DNA from: Streptomyces puniciscabiei
GTDB taxonomy: Bacteria; Actinomycetota; Actinomycetes; Streptomycetales; Streptomycetaceae
DNA length: 64,000 bases
Assembly: GCF_006715785.1 (NCBI RefSeq)
Contig: NZ_VFNX01000002.1
Span: 868,001 to 932,000, forward strand
Reading direction: 5' to 3'
The position numbers and the translations under genes were made by a program. The notes beneath the pieces are model-generated. The model had not been told where the DNA came from. It worked only from the letters and a program-made list of their open reading frames with translations, and made no database searches. Below are positions 25,064 to 33,691 of this stretch, one piece after another. Positions within the stretch are counted from its first letter, which is position 1. Every line of letters starts with the position of its first letter.

Positions 25064-25711
25064 TCAGTCGGTGTCGGTGGAGCGGAAGCGGCGGTAGAGG
25101 GCCGTGCCGGTGAGGAGGAGTACGGCGCTGCCGGCGACGGCGGGCACGGCGATGTCCATACCGGTGTGCGCCAGCGTGGACGTCGTCGGCTCGGCGACGG
25201 GGGCTGCCGCGCGCGGGCGGTGTCTGGGTGCCGGGGACTTCGGGGCCGGGGTGCGGGGCCGCCCGCCGGTGCCGTTGACCGAGTGGTTGCCGTGGGCCGG
25301 GTTGCCCACCCCGACCACGTTGACGCTGTTGCCGCTGACGTTCACCGGCACATCGACGGGGAGCTGGACGCCGTTGCCGGAGAGCACGCCGGGCGAGTCC
25401 TTCGCGCCGCCGTGGGCGACCGCCCCGGCGGAGGCCGGCGAACCGGCCCGGGCCGAGCCGCGGTTCGCGCAGGCGTTTCCGGCAGCCGGGTTGAGCAGCC
25501 CCACCACGTTCACGGTGTTGCCGCACACGTTCACCGGCACGTGCACCGGGAGCTGGATGCCGTTTCCCGAGATCAGCCCGGGCGAGTCGGCCGCGGAGCC
25601 GTCGGCGGCGGCACCGCCGGCCGCGAAGGCCGCGGACACGGGCAGCGTCACGGCCATCGCTCCGGAGGCGGCGACGACGGCCATCACACCGTTACGGGTA
25701 GCCCGTCTCAT
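25064..25711 (-). CDS. Long chaplin with two chaplin domains and sortase signal
   Basis: Cell-surface amyloid protein, 215 residues, of the ChpA-C class that coats aerial hyphae. It has a signal peptide (NGVMAVVAASGAMAVTLPVSAAFA), then chaplin domain 1 (SPGLISGNGIQLPVHVPVNVCGNTVN, ending NACANRGS) and domain 2 (SPGVLSGNGVQLPVDVPVNVSGNSVN, ending NHSVNGTG). A Pro/Ala-rich spacer, the sortase E-type motif LAHTG, a hydrophobic helix and a RRFR tail follow. Domain 1 has the two conserved Cys; in domain 2 both are replaced (Ser in NVSGN; His-Ser in NHSVN), so it cannot form the internal disulfide. ATG 25711 (MRRATRNG) is chosen over 25729. It is followed by a strong terminator. Confidence 0.93.
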   Translation of the reverse strand: MRRATRNGVMAVVAASGAMAVTLPVSAAFAAGGAAADGSAADSPGLISGNGIQLPVHVPVNVCGNTVNVVGLLNPAAGNACANRGSARAGSPASAGAVAHGGAKDSPGVLSGNGVQLPVDVPVNVSGNSVNVVGVGNPAHGNHSVNGTGGRPRTPAPKSPAPRHRPRAAAPVAEPTTSTLAHTGMDIAVPAVAGSAVLLLTGTALYRRFRSTDTD

Positions 25712-25821
25712 AGGTTCCCTGCCTTCCACACTTCGTCGCGGGCACTCACCCGCATCCCGTAAAACGGCGGCGAACCATCCGAGTTATGGCTTATCGGTCT
25801 TTCACCCCGTCGAGCGACAGT

Positions 25822-25861
25822 GTTATCGAACTGCATGTAAAGACGCTCAATGATCGATAAC
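25822..25861. promoter_or_regulatory. Inverted repeat between chaplin and peptidase genes
   Basis: GTTATCGA (25822-25829) and TCGATAAC (25854-25861), an 8-bp perfect inverted repeat 24 bp apart, in the divergent promoter space (25712-25993). It may be two half-sites of a regulator controlling one or both genes. No regulator assignment is possible. Confidence 0.35.
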
Positions 25862-25993
25862 GGGCATGAAGGGCGCGCAGGATACGGCACAGGAGGGCAC
25901 CCCGCTCGCCGGGAGGCGAACCGTCCGGGGCCCGCTTATGGTGAGCCGAGGGCGCCGTCCCCGGTCCGCGACAGGCGTCCCGGGAGGCGATCG

Positions 25994-27589
25994 ATGCTGG
26001 CCAAGCTGTCCACACGGCCCGCCGTGCGGCGCTGCGCGGGTACAGGAGCCCTCGCCCTGGCGCTGCTCGGCGCCGGGCTGCCCGCGACCGACCGGCCGCA
26101 GCCCGACCTGTCCCGCTTCTACCGGCAGAAGGTGACGTGGGCGGCCTGCAAGGGCCCGGACATGCCGCAGGACCTGCAGTGCGGGAAGGTCACCGTCCCG
26201 CTCGACTACGCCCGGCCGCGCGCGGGCACGCTCGACGTGGCGCTCGCCCGTTACCGGGCCACCGGCAGGAAACTGGGCTCCGTGCTGCTGAACTTCGGCG
26301 GCCCCGGCGGTGCGGGCATCAGTGGACTCGCCGCCGACGGCAGGGAGTTCATGGACCTGACCAACGGCTACGACGTCGTCACCTTCGATCCCCGCGGCGT
26401 CGGCCGCTCCTCCCCCGTCAGCTGCGGCGAGGGCAGCGACGAGGCCTCGTCCGCGCTGGACGACGAGACCGCGCTGGACCATCCGCAGACGCTGCTCGCG
26501 ACGTTGCGCACGGCCGCCGGCGAGTGCGCCCGGCACTCCGGCCCGGTGCTGCCCCACATAGGCACCGTGAACGCCGCCCGCGACCTGGACGTCATCCGCC
26601 AGGCCCTCGGTGACAAGAGGCTCAACTACCTCGGCTTCTCCTACGGCACGCGGCTCGGCGCGGTGTACGCGGCGCAGTTCCCGCACCGGGTCGGCCGGCT
26701 CGCCCTCGACGGCGTGGACACCCTGACCGAGCCGCTGTCGGAGCAGGGGGTGGCCGGCGCCGAGGGGCAGCAGACCGCGCTGGACGATTTCCTGGACTGG
26801 TGTGCGACGGACGTCGCCTGTCCGTTCGGCCAGGACCGGCGTGCGGCCGACGACCAGGTGGTCGGGCTCGTGCACTCGCTCGACGCGAACCCGCTCCCGA
26901 TGGAGTTCGGCGGCTCGTTCTCCGGGCAGGACCTGGTCGGCGCCTTCGGCCAGGCCCTCTACAGCAAGCAGCTGTGGCCCTCCCTGGAGCGCGCCCTGGC
27001 CTCGCTGGTCCAGGACGGCGACACCCGGGGCGTACAGAACTTCGGCACCGGTGGCGCCGGGCTGCCCCCCGTCGGCCACCACGACGGCGGCCTGGTCGAT
27101 CCGCAGGACGTGCCGGCGGACAACCTCGAGGCCGCGCTGATGGCGATCAACTGCGCCGACGACCCCGACCGGCCCGGCGCGGCACAGATCGCCAAAGACC
27201 TGAAGAACCTGCGGGCCGCGTACGACCGGGCCTCGCCGGTCTTCGGCCGCTACCGGCTCACCGAGCTGCTCATGTGCTACGGCCGCCCCAAGGGCACCGA
27301 CTTCATCCGGGACCGGGTCAAGGACGTCGGCTCGGCGAAAATGCTGCTCGTGGGCACACGCGGCGACCCGGCGACGCCGTACCGGTGGACGGTGGAGACG
27401 GCCGCACGGCTCGGCCCGTCGGCGGTGGTGCTCGACAACAAGGGCGACGGCCACACCGGCTACACCTCCTCCACGTGCGTGCACCGCAAGATCGACGACT
27501 TCCTGCTCTACGGCTCCCTGCCGCCGAGCGGCAGCTCCTGCCCGGCGGACGGCAACACCTGGAGCGCCACCACGAACACCACCGGCTGA
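25994..27589 (+). CDS. Secreted alpha/beta-hydrolase, tripeptidyl-aminopeptidase-like
   Basis: Exported serine hydrolase of 531 residues. Signal peptide (RCAGTGALALALLGAGLPA), then an alpha/beta-hydrolase domain with oxyanion motif NFGGPGGAG, FDPRGVGRSSP, nucleophile elbow GFSYGTRLG, and a C-terminal TAP-like region containing the acid (VGTRGDPATPY) and His (GDGHTGYTS). Cys pairs in CSLxCG-like positions (AACKGPDMPQDLQCG) are typical of these Streptomyces peptidases, which trim peptides outside the cell. ATG 25994 follows GGGAGG. Its last 83 bp and the following 98 bp are duplicated in tandem. Confidence 0.9.
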   Translation: MLAKLSTRPAVRRCAGTGALALALLGAGLPATDRPQPDLSRFYRQKVTWAACKGPDMPQDLQCGKVTVPLDYARPRAGTLDVALARYRATGRKLGSVLLNFGGPGGAGISGLAADGREFMDLTNGYDVVTFDPRGVGRSSPVSCGEGSDEASSALDDETALDHPQTLLATLRTAAGECARHSGPVLPHIGTVNAARDLDVIRQALGDKRLNYLGFSYGTRLGAVYAAQFPHRVGRLALDGVDTLTEPLSEQGVAGAEGQQTALDDFLDWCATDVACPFGQDRRAADDQVVGLVHSLDANPLPMEFGGSFSGQDLVGAFGQALYSKQLWPSLERALASLVQDGDTRGVQNFGTGGAGLPPVGHHDGGLVDPQDVPADNLEAALMAINCADDPDRPGAAQIAKDLKNLRAAYDRASPVFGRYRLTELLMCYGRPKGTDFIRDRVKDVGSAKMLLVGTRGDPATPYRWTVETAARLGPSAVVLDNKGDGHTGYTSSTCVHRKIDDFLLYGSLPPSGSSCPADGNTWSATTNTTG

Positions 27590-27870
27590 GGACGGCGCCG
27601 ACGCACGCGGGTGACAGCGGCGAACCGGGCACAACCTCCCGGCCCTCCCGGCCGTCACACCGGGCAGAGCACGCTCCGGCCGCCGCGTCTACGGCTCCCT
27701 GCCGCCGAGCGGCAGCTCCTGCCCGGCGGACGGCAACGCCTGGAGCGCCACCACGAACACCACCGGCTGAGGACGGCGCCGACGCACGCGGGTGACAGCG
27801 GCGAACCGGGCACAACCTCCCGGCCCTCCCGGCCGTCACACCGGGCAGAGCACGCTCCGGCCGCCGCGTC
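27507..27870 (+). repeat. 181-bp tandem duplication of the peptidase gene 3' end
   Basis: Bases 27507-27687 recur at 27688-27868 with one difference (A at 27557, G at 27738), plus a 2-bp TC that marks each unit boundary. The unit covers the last 27 codons and stop of the peptidase plus about 98 bp of downstream DNA. Since 181 is not a multiple of 3, the second copy is a non-coding fossil. Near-identity suggests a recent event, most likely slippage or unequal exchange. Confidence 0.97.
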
Positions 27871-27900
27871 CCGCACCTGACCACGACAGGGGGAACCACC

Positions 27901-28431
27901 ATGCGCATCCGCGCCGCCCTCGCCGTACCCGCCGCCGCGTCCGCCGCGATGGGCCTGCTGCTCACCGCACCGCAGAGCCAGGCCGCCCCGGCGGACCACG
28001 CCCGGCCCGTCCGCTGCGCCGAGCAGTCGCTGACCGTCCGGGCCAGGGCCGCGTCCGGCGATCCGACCGTGCTGCGGATCAGCGTCACCCAGCGCGGCGC
28101 CCGCGCGTGCGTGGTCGACCGGGTGCCCACGGTCACCTTCGGGGATCTGGACGGGGCCGCGCTGCCGACGCCCGCGGGCGGCAGCGGCGGCTACCGGCTG
28201 GCGGCCGGGCAGACCGCATACGCCGATGTCCGTACGATCGGCGACCCGGCGGACCCCGAGGCCCGCCGGGTGGACACCGTGACCGTGGCCGCCTCGGCCG
28301 CCCACCGGGGCCGCTCCCTCACCGCCGCGCAGCTCGGCGCCGGTCGGCGGGTCCTGGTGTGGGAGCCGGTGACGACGTGGTGGCAGCCCACGCGGGCGGC
28401 CGCGGACCGGGCCATCGGCCTCAGCCGGTGA
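27901..28431 (+). CDS. Secreted DUF4232-like protein
   Basis: Small exported protein of 176 residues with a clear signal peptide (MRIRAALAVPAAASAAMGLLL, cleaved near SQAAPA) and a beta-rich domain. Residues after it show the DUF4232 layout: RCAEQSLTVRARAASGDPTVLRISVTQRGARACVVDRVPTVTFGD, with two Cys that could form a disulfide, and VLVWEPVTTWWQ near the end. Function unknown. AGGGGGAA precedes ATG 27901. Its last 11 bp overlap the convergent asparagine synthetase gene. Confidence 0.8.
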   Translation: MRIRAALAVPAAASAAMGLLLTAPQSQAAPADHARPVRCAEQSLTVRARAASGDPTVLRISVTQRGARACVVDRVPTVTFGDLDGAALPTPAGGSGGYRLAAGQTAYADVRTIGDPADPEARRVDTVTVAASAAHRGRSLTAAQLGAGRRVLVWEPVTTWWQPTRAAADRAIGLSR

Positions 28432-30262
28432 CCACCTCGGGTGCGTAGACCTCCAGCCACCGCGCGAGGTCCAGGGCGCGCTCCAGCCCGCGCCGGCCCG
28501 CCTGGGTGCTGACCGGCGCCTCACGCTCGGCGGCCTGGCGGAGCCGGTCGCGGTCGACGAGGTCGAAGACCTGGTGCGAGGGCCGGGTGAGCAGCTCCTT
28601 GGCCTGCTCCTGGAGGGCGCGGGCGTACCGCGGGTCCTGCGTGGACGGGTACGGGCTCTTGACCCGCTCGTACACCGACCGCGGCAGGACGTCCGCGGCC
28701 GCCTCGCGCAGCAGGCTCTTCTCCCGGCCGTCGAAGGACTTCAGCGCCCACGGGGCGTTGTAGACGTACTCGACCAGCCGGTGGTCGCAGAACGGCACCC
28801 GGACCTCCAGGCCGACGGCCATGCTCATGCGGTCCTTGCGGTCGAGCAGGGCGCGGACGAAGCGGGTCAGGTGCAGATGGCTCATGCGCCGCATCCGGTA
28901 CTCGAAGTCGCTCTCGCCGTCGAGCCGTTCGATGCCGGCGACGGCGGTGCGGTAGCCGTCGGCGACGTAACTCTCCAGGTCCAGGGACTTGGAGAGGTCG
29001 GCGCGCAGCACGTCGGCGTCCTCGCCGAAGTGGCGCCCCATGGTGGCCAGCCAGGGGAAGGTGTCGGCGTGGCGTGCCTCCTCGTCGAAGAACTGCAGAT
29101 AGCCGCCGAAGACCTCGTCGGCGGACTCTCCGGACAGGGCCACCGTGGACTTCTCCCGGATGGCGCGGAACAGCAGGAGCAGCGAGGCGTCCATGTCGCC
29201 GAAGCCGGCCGGCAGATCGCGGGCGCGGATCACCTGCTCGCGCACCGCGGGGTCGGCGAGTGCCTGTGCGTCCAGCACGATGTCCTGGTGGTCGGTGCCC
29301 GCGAGCCGGGCCACGTCGTGCACGAACGGCGTGTCGGGGGTGCCACGCAGTTCGTCGGCGACGAAGTTGTCGGTCTGGCCGACGAAGTCGACGGCGAAGC
29401 TGCGCACCTTCTCGCCCTGTCCGGCGAGTTGCCGGGCGGCGATCGCGGTCATGGCGGAGGAGTCGAGGCCGCCGGAGAGCAGGGTGCAGCGCGGGACGTC
29501 GGCGACCAGCTGGCGGCGCACGATGTCGTCGAGGAGCGAGCGCACGGTCGCGATGGTGGTCTCGCGGTCGTCGGTGTGCGGACGGGTCTGCAGGCGCCAG
29601 TAGACGCGGCTGGACAGGCCGGAGCGGTCGACGGTGACGACCGTGCCGGGTTCCACCTCGCGCATGCCGTCCCAGATCGCGTGTCCGGGCGTCTTGATGA
29701 GGACGAACAGTTCCCGCAGCCCGTCCGGCGTCACCCGGCGGCGGGCCAGCGGGTTGGCGAGGATCGCCTTCGGCTCGGAGCCGAACAGGACTCCGTCGGA
29801 GGTGGGGTGGTAGTAGAACGGCTTGATGCCCATCCGGTCGCGGATCATCACGAGCTTGTCGTGGCGGCCGTCCCAGATCGCGAACGCGTACATGCCGTTG
29901 AGCCGTTCGGCGACCGCGTCACCCCATTCGAGGTAGCCGTGCAGGACGACCTCGGTGTCGGAGTCGGTGGTGAACCGGTGGCCGCGGCCCTGGAGTTCCC
30001 CGCGCAGCTCGGTGAAGTTGTACGCCTCCCCGGAGTACACCATGGCGACGGTTCCCTCCGGGGTCGCCACGGACATCGGCTGGCGGCCGCCGGGGAGATC
30101 GATGATCGCGAGCCGGCGATGACCCAGGGCGGCCGGGCCCTCGGCCCACACACCGCGGTCGTCCGGTCCGCGGCAGGCCATCGTCTCGGTCATCGCATGC
30201 AATGTGGTGGCCTCGGCGGTCAGGTCGCGGTCGAAAGAGACCCATCCTGTGATGCCGCACAT
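28421..30262 (-). CDS. asnB: Asparagine synthase (glutamine-hydrolysing)
   Basis: Converts aspartate, glutamine and ATP to asparagine and glutamate. 613 residues in two domains: an N-terminal class II glutaminase starting MCGITGWV, whose Cys2 becomes the nucleophile after Met removal, and a C-terminal synthetase with the PP-loop LLSGGLDSSAMTAIAA. The ATG at 30262 gives the essential Met-Cys; an upstream in-frame start at 30316 would bury Cys2 and is rejected. Many Streptomyces carry several AsnB copies, some in secondary metabolism, but no such partner is adjacent here. Confidence 0.95.
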   Translation of the reverse strand: MCGITGWVSFDRDLTAEATTLHAMTETMACRGPDDRGVWAEGPAALGHRRLAIIDLPGGRQPMSVATPEGTVAMVYSGEAYNFTELRGELQGRGHRFTTDSDTEVVLHGYLEWGDAVAERLNGMYAFAIWDGRHDKLVMIRDRMGIKPFYYHPTSDGVLFGSEPKAILANPLARRRVTPDGLRELFVLIKTPGHAIWDGMREVEPGTVVTVDRSGLSSRVYWRLQTRPHTDDRETTIATVRSLLDDIVRRQLVADVPRCTLLSGGLDSSAMTAIAARQLAGQGEKVRSFAVDFVGQTDNFVADELRGTPDTPFVHDVARLAGTDHQDIVLDAQALADPAVREQVIRARDLPAGFGDMDASLLLLFRAIREKSTVALSGESADEVFGGYLQFFDEEARHADTFPWLATMGRHFGEDADVLRADLSKSLDLESYVADGYRTAVAGIERLDGESDFEYRMRRMSHLHLTRFVRALLDRKDRMSMAVGLEVRVPFCDHRLVEYVYNAPWALKSFDGREKSLLREAAADVLPRSVYERVKSPYPSTQDPRYARALQEQAKELLTRPSHQVFDLVDRDRLRQAAEREAPVSTQAGRRGLERALDLARWLEVYAPEVVTG

Positions 30263-30519
30263 GCGCTGCCTCCTGCCTCCGGCTCGCATCGAGAGCAAAC
30301 CAGTTGTATCGAGCACCTATATGACGAGCCTCCGTCAGGTGTTCGACGCGGTCAACGCGGGCGTAACACGAATGACCCACACTCCCCCATGGTTTCGGCC
30401 GGGTTTTGCCATCGCGGGATCCCCGGATCGCCGGGACTCCGGGCCGGCGGCGCAGCGAACCGGCCACGGGCAAAAACTTGGCCAAGGGACTCGCTCGTCA
30501 CCGCTTCACGGTCGGAGGG

Positions 30520-31299
30520 TCACGCCTTCACGGCCAGGAACGAGTCGAGCGCCCCGGTCAGCTCGGCCGGCCTCTCCAGCGGCAGTTCATGGCCCGCGTC
30601 GAGGATGCGGACGACCGCGTTCGGGTAGGCCTTGGCCATCCGCAGCATCTGCCGCACGGGCAGCTGGACGTCGTGATATCCGTGCACCATCAGCGTGGGC
30701 GTGCGGATCTCCCCGACCCGGTCGAGGACGTCGAAGGCGCGCATCGCCCCGTACAGCGTCATCACGACCTCGCGCGGGGTGGCGGCGGAGGCACGGATGT
30801 GCGCGCGGATCTCCTCGCGCGGATAGCCGGGCGCGAAGGCGCGCTGGATGTTGGCGGCCACGAACAGCCGGTACGGCACCAGGGTGGAGGCGGCCATGAG
30901 CAGGCCCCGGCCACGGCTGTACGTCATCCGGCCGATGGAGCCGACCAGTGCCATCCGCTCCACCCGCTCGGGGTGGGTCAGGGCGATGGTCTGCGCGATC
31001 ATCCCGCCCATCGAGTGCCCGACCAGCACGAACCGTTCGACCTGAAGGTGGTCGAGGAGAGCCAGGACGTCCCGCGCCAGCTCCGCGATCGTGCGCACCC
31101 CCGTCCCGGTGCTCTCCCCGTGCCCGCGCAGGTCCAGGCGGATCACCCGGCGCGTCTTCGAGAAGTGGTCGATCTGGTGGTCCCAGCGGTGCCGGTTCGC
31201 GGTCCAGCCGTGCACGAAGACCAGGGGCACCTCCGGTGCGTCGCGGGGGCCCTCGTCGTCGTAGGTCAGGGCCGCTCCGTCGACTTCGAGCTGCGGCAT
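30520..31299 (-). CDS. Alpha/beta-hydrolase
   Basis: Cytoplasmic serine hydrolase of 259 residues. Oxyanion motif HGWTANRHRWDHQ, LDLRGHGES, nucleophile elbow GHSMGGMIA (about residue 95), acid in MVHGYHDVQLP and His in DAGHELPLE: a complete triad. No signal peptide (MPQLEVDGAALTY). The substrate is not evident; relatives include esterases, lactonases and haloperoxidase-like enzymes. It is downstream of asnB's start on the same strand but 257 bp away, so probably independent. Confidence 0.87.
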   Translation of the reverse strand: MPQLEVDGAALTYDDEGPRDAPEVPLVFVHGWTANRHRWDHQIDHFSKTRRVIRLDLRGHGESTGTGVRTIAELARDVLALLDHLQVERFVLVGHSMGGMIAQTIALTHPERVERMALVGSIGRMTYSRGRGLLMAASTLVPYRLFVAANIQRAFAPGYPREEIRAHIRASAATPREVVMTLYGAMRAFDVLDRVGEIRTPTLMVHGYHDVQLPVRQMLRMAKAYPNAVVRILDAGHELPLERPAELTGALDSFLAVKA

Positions 31300-31479
31300 G
31301 TGAGGCCTCCTGCGGTGTGCCGAGTTCCGGGTTACTGGCCGGTACGGTAGCCGTCCGCGGGGCGCCGCGTCACCGTTGTCCGCCAAGGGATCCACGACCT
31401 CTGCCCCGGAGGTCCAGGGCGGCCTGCGGTCCGGATTACCCCGAATGCCGTACCTGTGAATCCGACCTATCGTGCTGTC

Positions 31480-32574
31480 ATGGAGCACGCACTGAGTCCC
31501 GCGACCCTTGCCGAACTGCGGCGGCCGCGTCCGTATCCGGCGGTGTCGGTGCTGACCCCGACCCACCGCCGCGAACCCGAGACCGGCCAGGATCCCGTCC
31601 GGCTGCGCAATGTCGTCACCGAGGCCCGCAGGCGCCTGGAGTCCGATCCCGCCGTCACCCGTGAGCGGCGCAACGACGTCGTCGCGCAGCTCGACCGGGC
31701 ACTGGCGGAGGTGGATCTGACGCATGCCGAGGACGGCCTGGTGATCTTCGCTGCCCCGGGTGAGCACCAGGTGTGGTCCCTGGCCCGTACCGTCCCCGAG
31801 CGGGTGGTGCTCTCGGACACCTTCCTCACCCGCAACCTGGTCGCCGCACAGGCCGCCGAACGCCCCTTCTGGGTCCTGTCGGTCTCCGCCGACCGCGTCG
31901 CCCTGTGGAGCGGCGGCGAGGACCGAGTGGTGGAGGACCGCTCGGGCGGCTTCCCGCTGGAACGCAGACAGGTGAACTTCGACCCCGAGCGCCAGATGCG
32001 CACCGGCGGCCTGCCGAGCACGTTCAGCGACGAGGGCACCCGGCAGTTCCTGCGCGAGGCGGACACCGCCATGACCGCGCTCCTGCGCGACCAGCCCCGG
32101 CCGCTGTACATCACGGGCGAGCAGGCGGCGCTGTCCCTGCTGGAGGAGGTCGGCAGCGCGGCCAAGGAAGCCACCCTGGTCCCGCACGGCGGCCTCGCGC
32201 ACGCCGGTCGCGAGGCGGTGTGGCAGGCGCTGCGGCCGGTGCTGGAGGAGGAGGCCCGCAAGGACACCGCGTCCGTGGTCGACGAACTGACCTCGGCGCG
32301 CGGCCACAAGACCTACGCGGCGGGCCTGGACGAGCTGTGGCAGAGCGCCCGCGACGGCCGGATCCGGCTGCTGGCCGTGGAGGAGAACTTCCGGGCGACC
32401 GTCAACGACCTCGGCGGGCATCTGGTGCCGGCCGAAGCCGGCGACCTGGACGCCCGCGAGGACATCGTGGACGAGATCGTCGAGCAGTGCCTGGAGACCG
32501 GCGCCGAGGTCCGCTTCGTGCCCGACGGCACGCTGGGCGACGCCAACGGGATCGCGGGCGTACTCCGGTACTGA
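31480..32574 (+). CDS. Release-factor-like protein (baeRF family 3)
   Basis: Predicted member of the bacterial archaeo-eukaryotic release-factor superfamily, 364 residues: LRRPRPYPAVSVLTPTHRREPETGQDPVRLRNVVTEARRRLE at the N-terminus, then RPFWVLSVSADRVALWSGGEDRVVED, and a C-terminal L7Ae-like end (ALETGAEVRF-type: CLETGAEVRFVPDGTLGDANGIAGVLRY). ATG 31480 is chosen over 31456. Family members are suspected to act on stalled ribosomes or tRNA, but this is not proven. It stands alone between two hydrolase/oxidoreductase genes. Confidence 0.72.
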   Translation: MEHALSPATLAELRRPRPYPAVSVLTPTHRREPETGQDPVRLRNVVTEARRRLESDPAVTRERRNDVVAQLDRALAEVDLTHAEDGLVIFAAPGEHQVWSLARTVPERVVLSDTFLTRNLVAAQAAERPFWVLSVSADRVALWSGGEDRVVEDRSGGFPLERRQVNFDPERQMRTGGLPSTFSDEGTRQFLREADTAMTALLRDQPRPLYITGEQAALSLLEEVGSAAKEATLVPHGGLAHAGREAVWQALRPVLEEEARKDTASVVDELTSARGHKTYAAGLDELWQSARDGRIRLLAVEENFRATVNDLGGHLVPAEAGDLDAREDIVDEIVEQCLETGAEVRFVPDGTLGDANGIAGVLRY

Positions 32575-32656
32575 GCCGTCCCCGGGCGGCTCCCCCGGCA
32601 GCGCTCCCTGCCCGGCGTACGCTACGGCGTGATCGTCGGCGTAAGGGAGCGCACAC

Positions 32657-33691
32657 ATGGGTGACCTGCTGGGAGTGGCGGTACTGGGTGCCGGGCACAT
32701 GGGGGCCGACCACATACGACGCCTCGATCAAGTGGTCAGCGGAGCCAGGGTCGCGGCGGTGGCCGACCCCGATGTGGAGCGGGCCCAGCAGGCCGCGGCC
32801 GGCGTCGACGCAGTGACGGTGCACGCCGACCCGGTGGCCGCGCTCGACGCGCCCGGCGTGGCGGCCGCGCTGATCGCCTCGCCCGGCCCCGCCCACGAGG
32901 AGGCGCTGCTCGCCGCCTTCGCCCGGGGGCTGCCGGTGCTGTGCGAGAAGCCCATGGTGCCCGACTCCACGGGTGCGCTGCGGGTGGTGGAGGCCGAGGC
33001 ACGGCTGGGCCGCCGGCTCGCGCAGATCGGCTTCATGCGCCGCTACGACGCCGAGTACCGTCGGCTCAAGGCATTGCTGGACGGCGGCGAACTGGGCCGC
33101 CCCCTGATGCTGCACTGCACCCACCGCAACGTCTCCTCCCCCGGCCACTTCACCAGCGCCATGCTGATCAACAGCTCCGTCTCGCACGAGATCGACGCGG
33201 CCCGCTGGCTGCTCGGGCAGGAGCTGACCGCGGTGACCGTGCTGCGTCCCACGCCGTCGTCCGGCGCCCCCGAGGGACTGCTCGACCCGCAGTTCGTACT
33301 GTTCGAGACGGCGGGCGGCGCGCTGGTCGACGTGGAGGTCTTCGTCAACTCCGGCTTCGGCTACCAGGTGCGCTGCGAGGCCGTGTGCGAGAGGGGCAGC
33401 GCGCGGATCGGCGACGAGCACACCATGGTGGTCACCACGGCGGGCAGCGCCCGCGAGGAGGTGGCGCAGGACTACCTCGTCCGGTTCGCCGACGCCTACG
33501 ACCGGGAGGTGCAGGCCTGGGTGGATGCCACCCGGCGCGGCGAGGTCACCGGCCCGAGCGCCTGGGACGGTTACGCCGCGTCGGTCGTCGCCGAGGCGGG
33601 CGTCCGGGCGCTGGAGAGCGGCGGCCGGGAAGCCGTCGAACTCGCCCCGCGCCCGGACCTGTACGACCCCTGCGCCGGGGTCAGCCGCTGA
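32657..33691 (+). CDS. Gfo/Idh/MocA-family oxidoreductase
   Basis: NAD(P)-dependent sugar/polyol dehydrogenase of 344 residues. The Rossmann motif is [17 protein letters not shown]; the conserved active-site lysine lies in CEKPM (residue about 97), and the later His in [15 protein letters not shown] is the usual catalytic pair. Closest in appearance to inositol 2-dehydrogenases, but no inositol genes are nearby, so the substrate remains open. GTAAGGGAG precedes ATG 32657. Its last 11 bp overlap the convergent phospholipase gene. Confidence 0.88.
   Translation: MGDLLGVAVLGAGHMGADHIRRLDQVVSGARVAAVADPDVERAQQAAAGVDAVTVHADPVAALDAPGVAAALIASPGPAHEEALLAAFARGLPVLCEKPMVPDSTGALRVVEAEARLGRRLAQIGFMRRYDAEYRRLKALLDGGELGRPLMLHCTHRNVSSPGHFTSAMLINSSVSHEIDAARWLLGQELTAVTVLRPTPSSGAPEGLLDPQFVLFETAGGALVDVEVFVNSGFGYQVRCEAVCERGSARIGDEHTMVVTTAGSAREEVAQDYLVRFADAYDREVQAWVDATRRGEVTGPSAWDGYAASVVAEAGVRALESGGREAVELAPRPDLYDPCAGVSR

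Noticed and set aside
25847..27658. 603-residue minus-strand open frame opposite the peptidase
   Set aside because: A GC-bias shadow of the real plus-strand gene; no conserved motif or ribosome site.
27507..27870. Insertion-sequence footprint at the tandem duplication
   Set aside because: No terminal inverted repeats, transposase or target-site duplication; plain tandem copying explains it.
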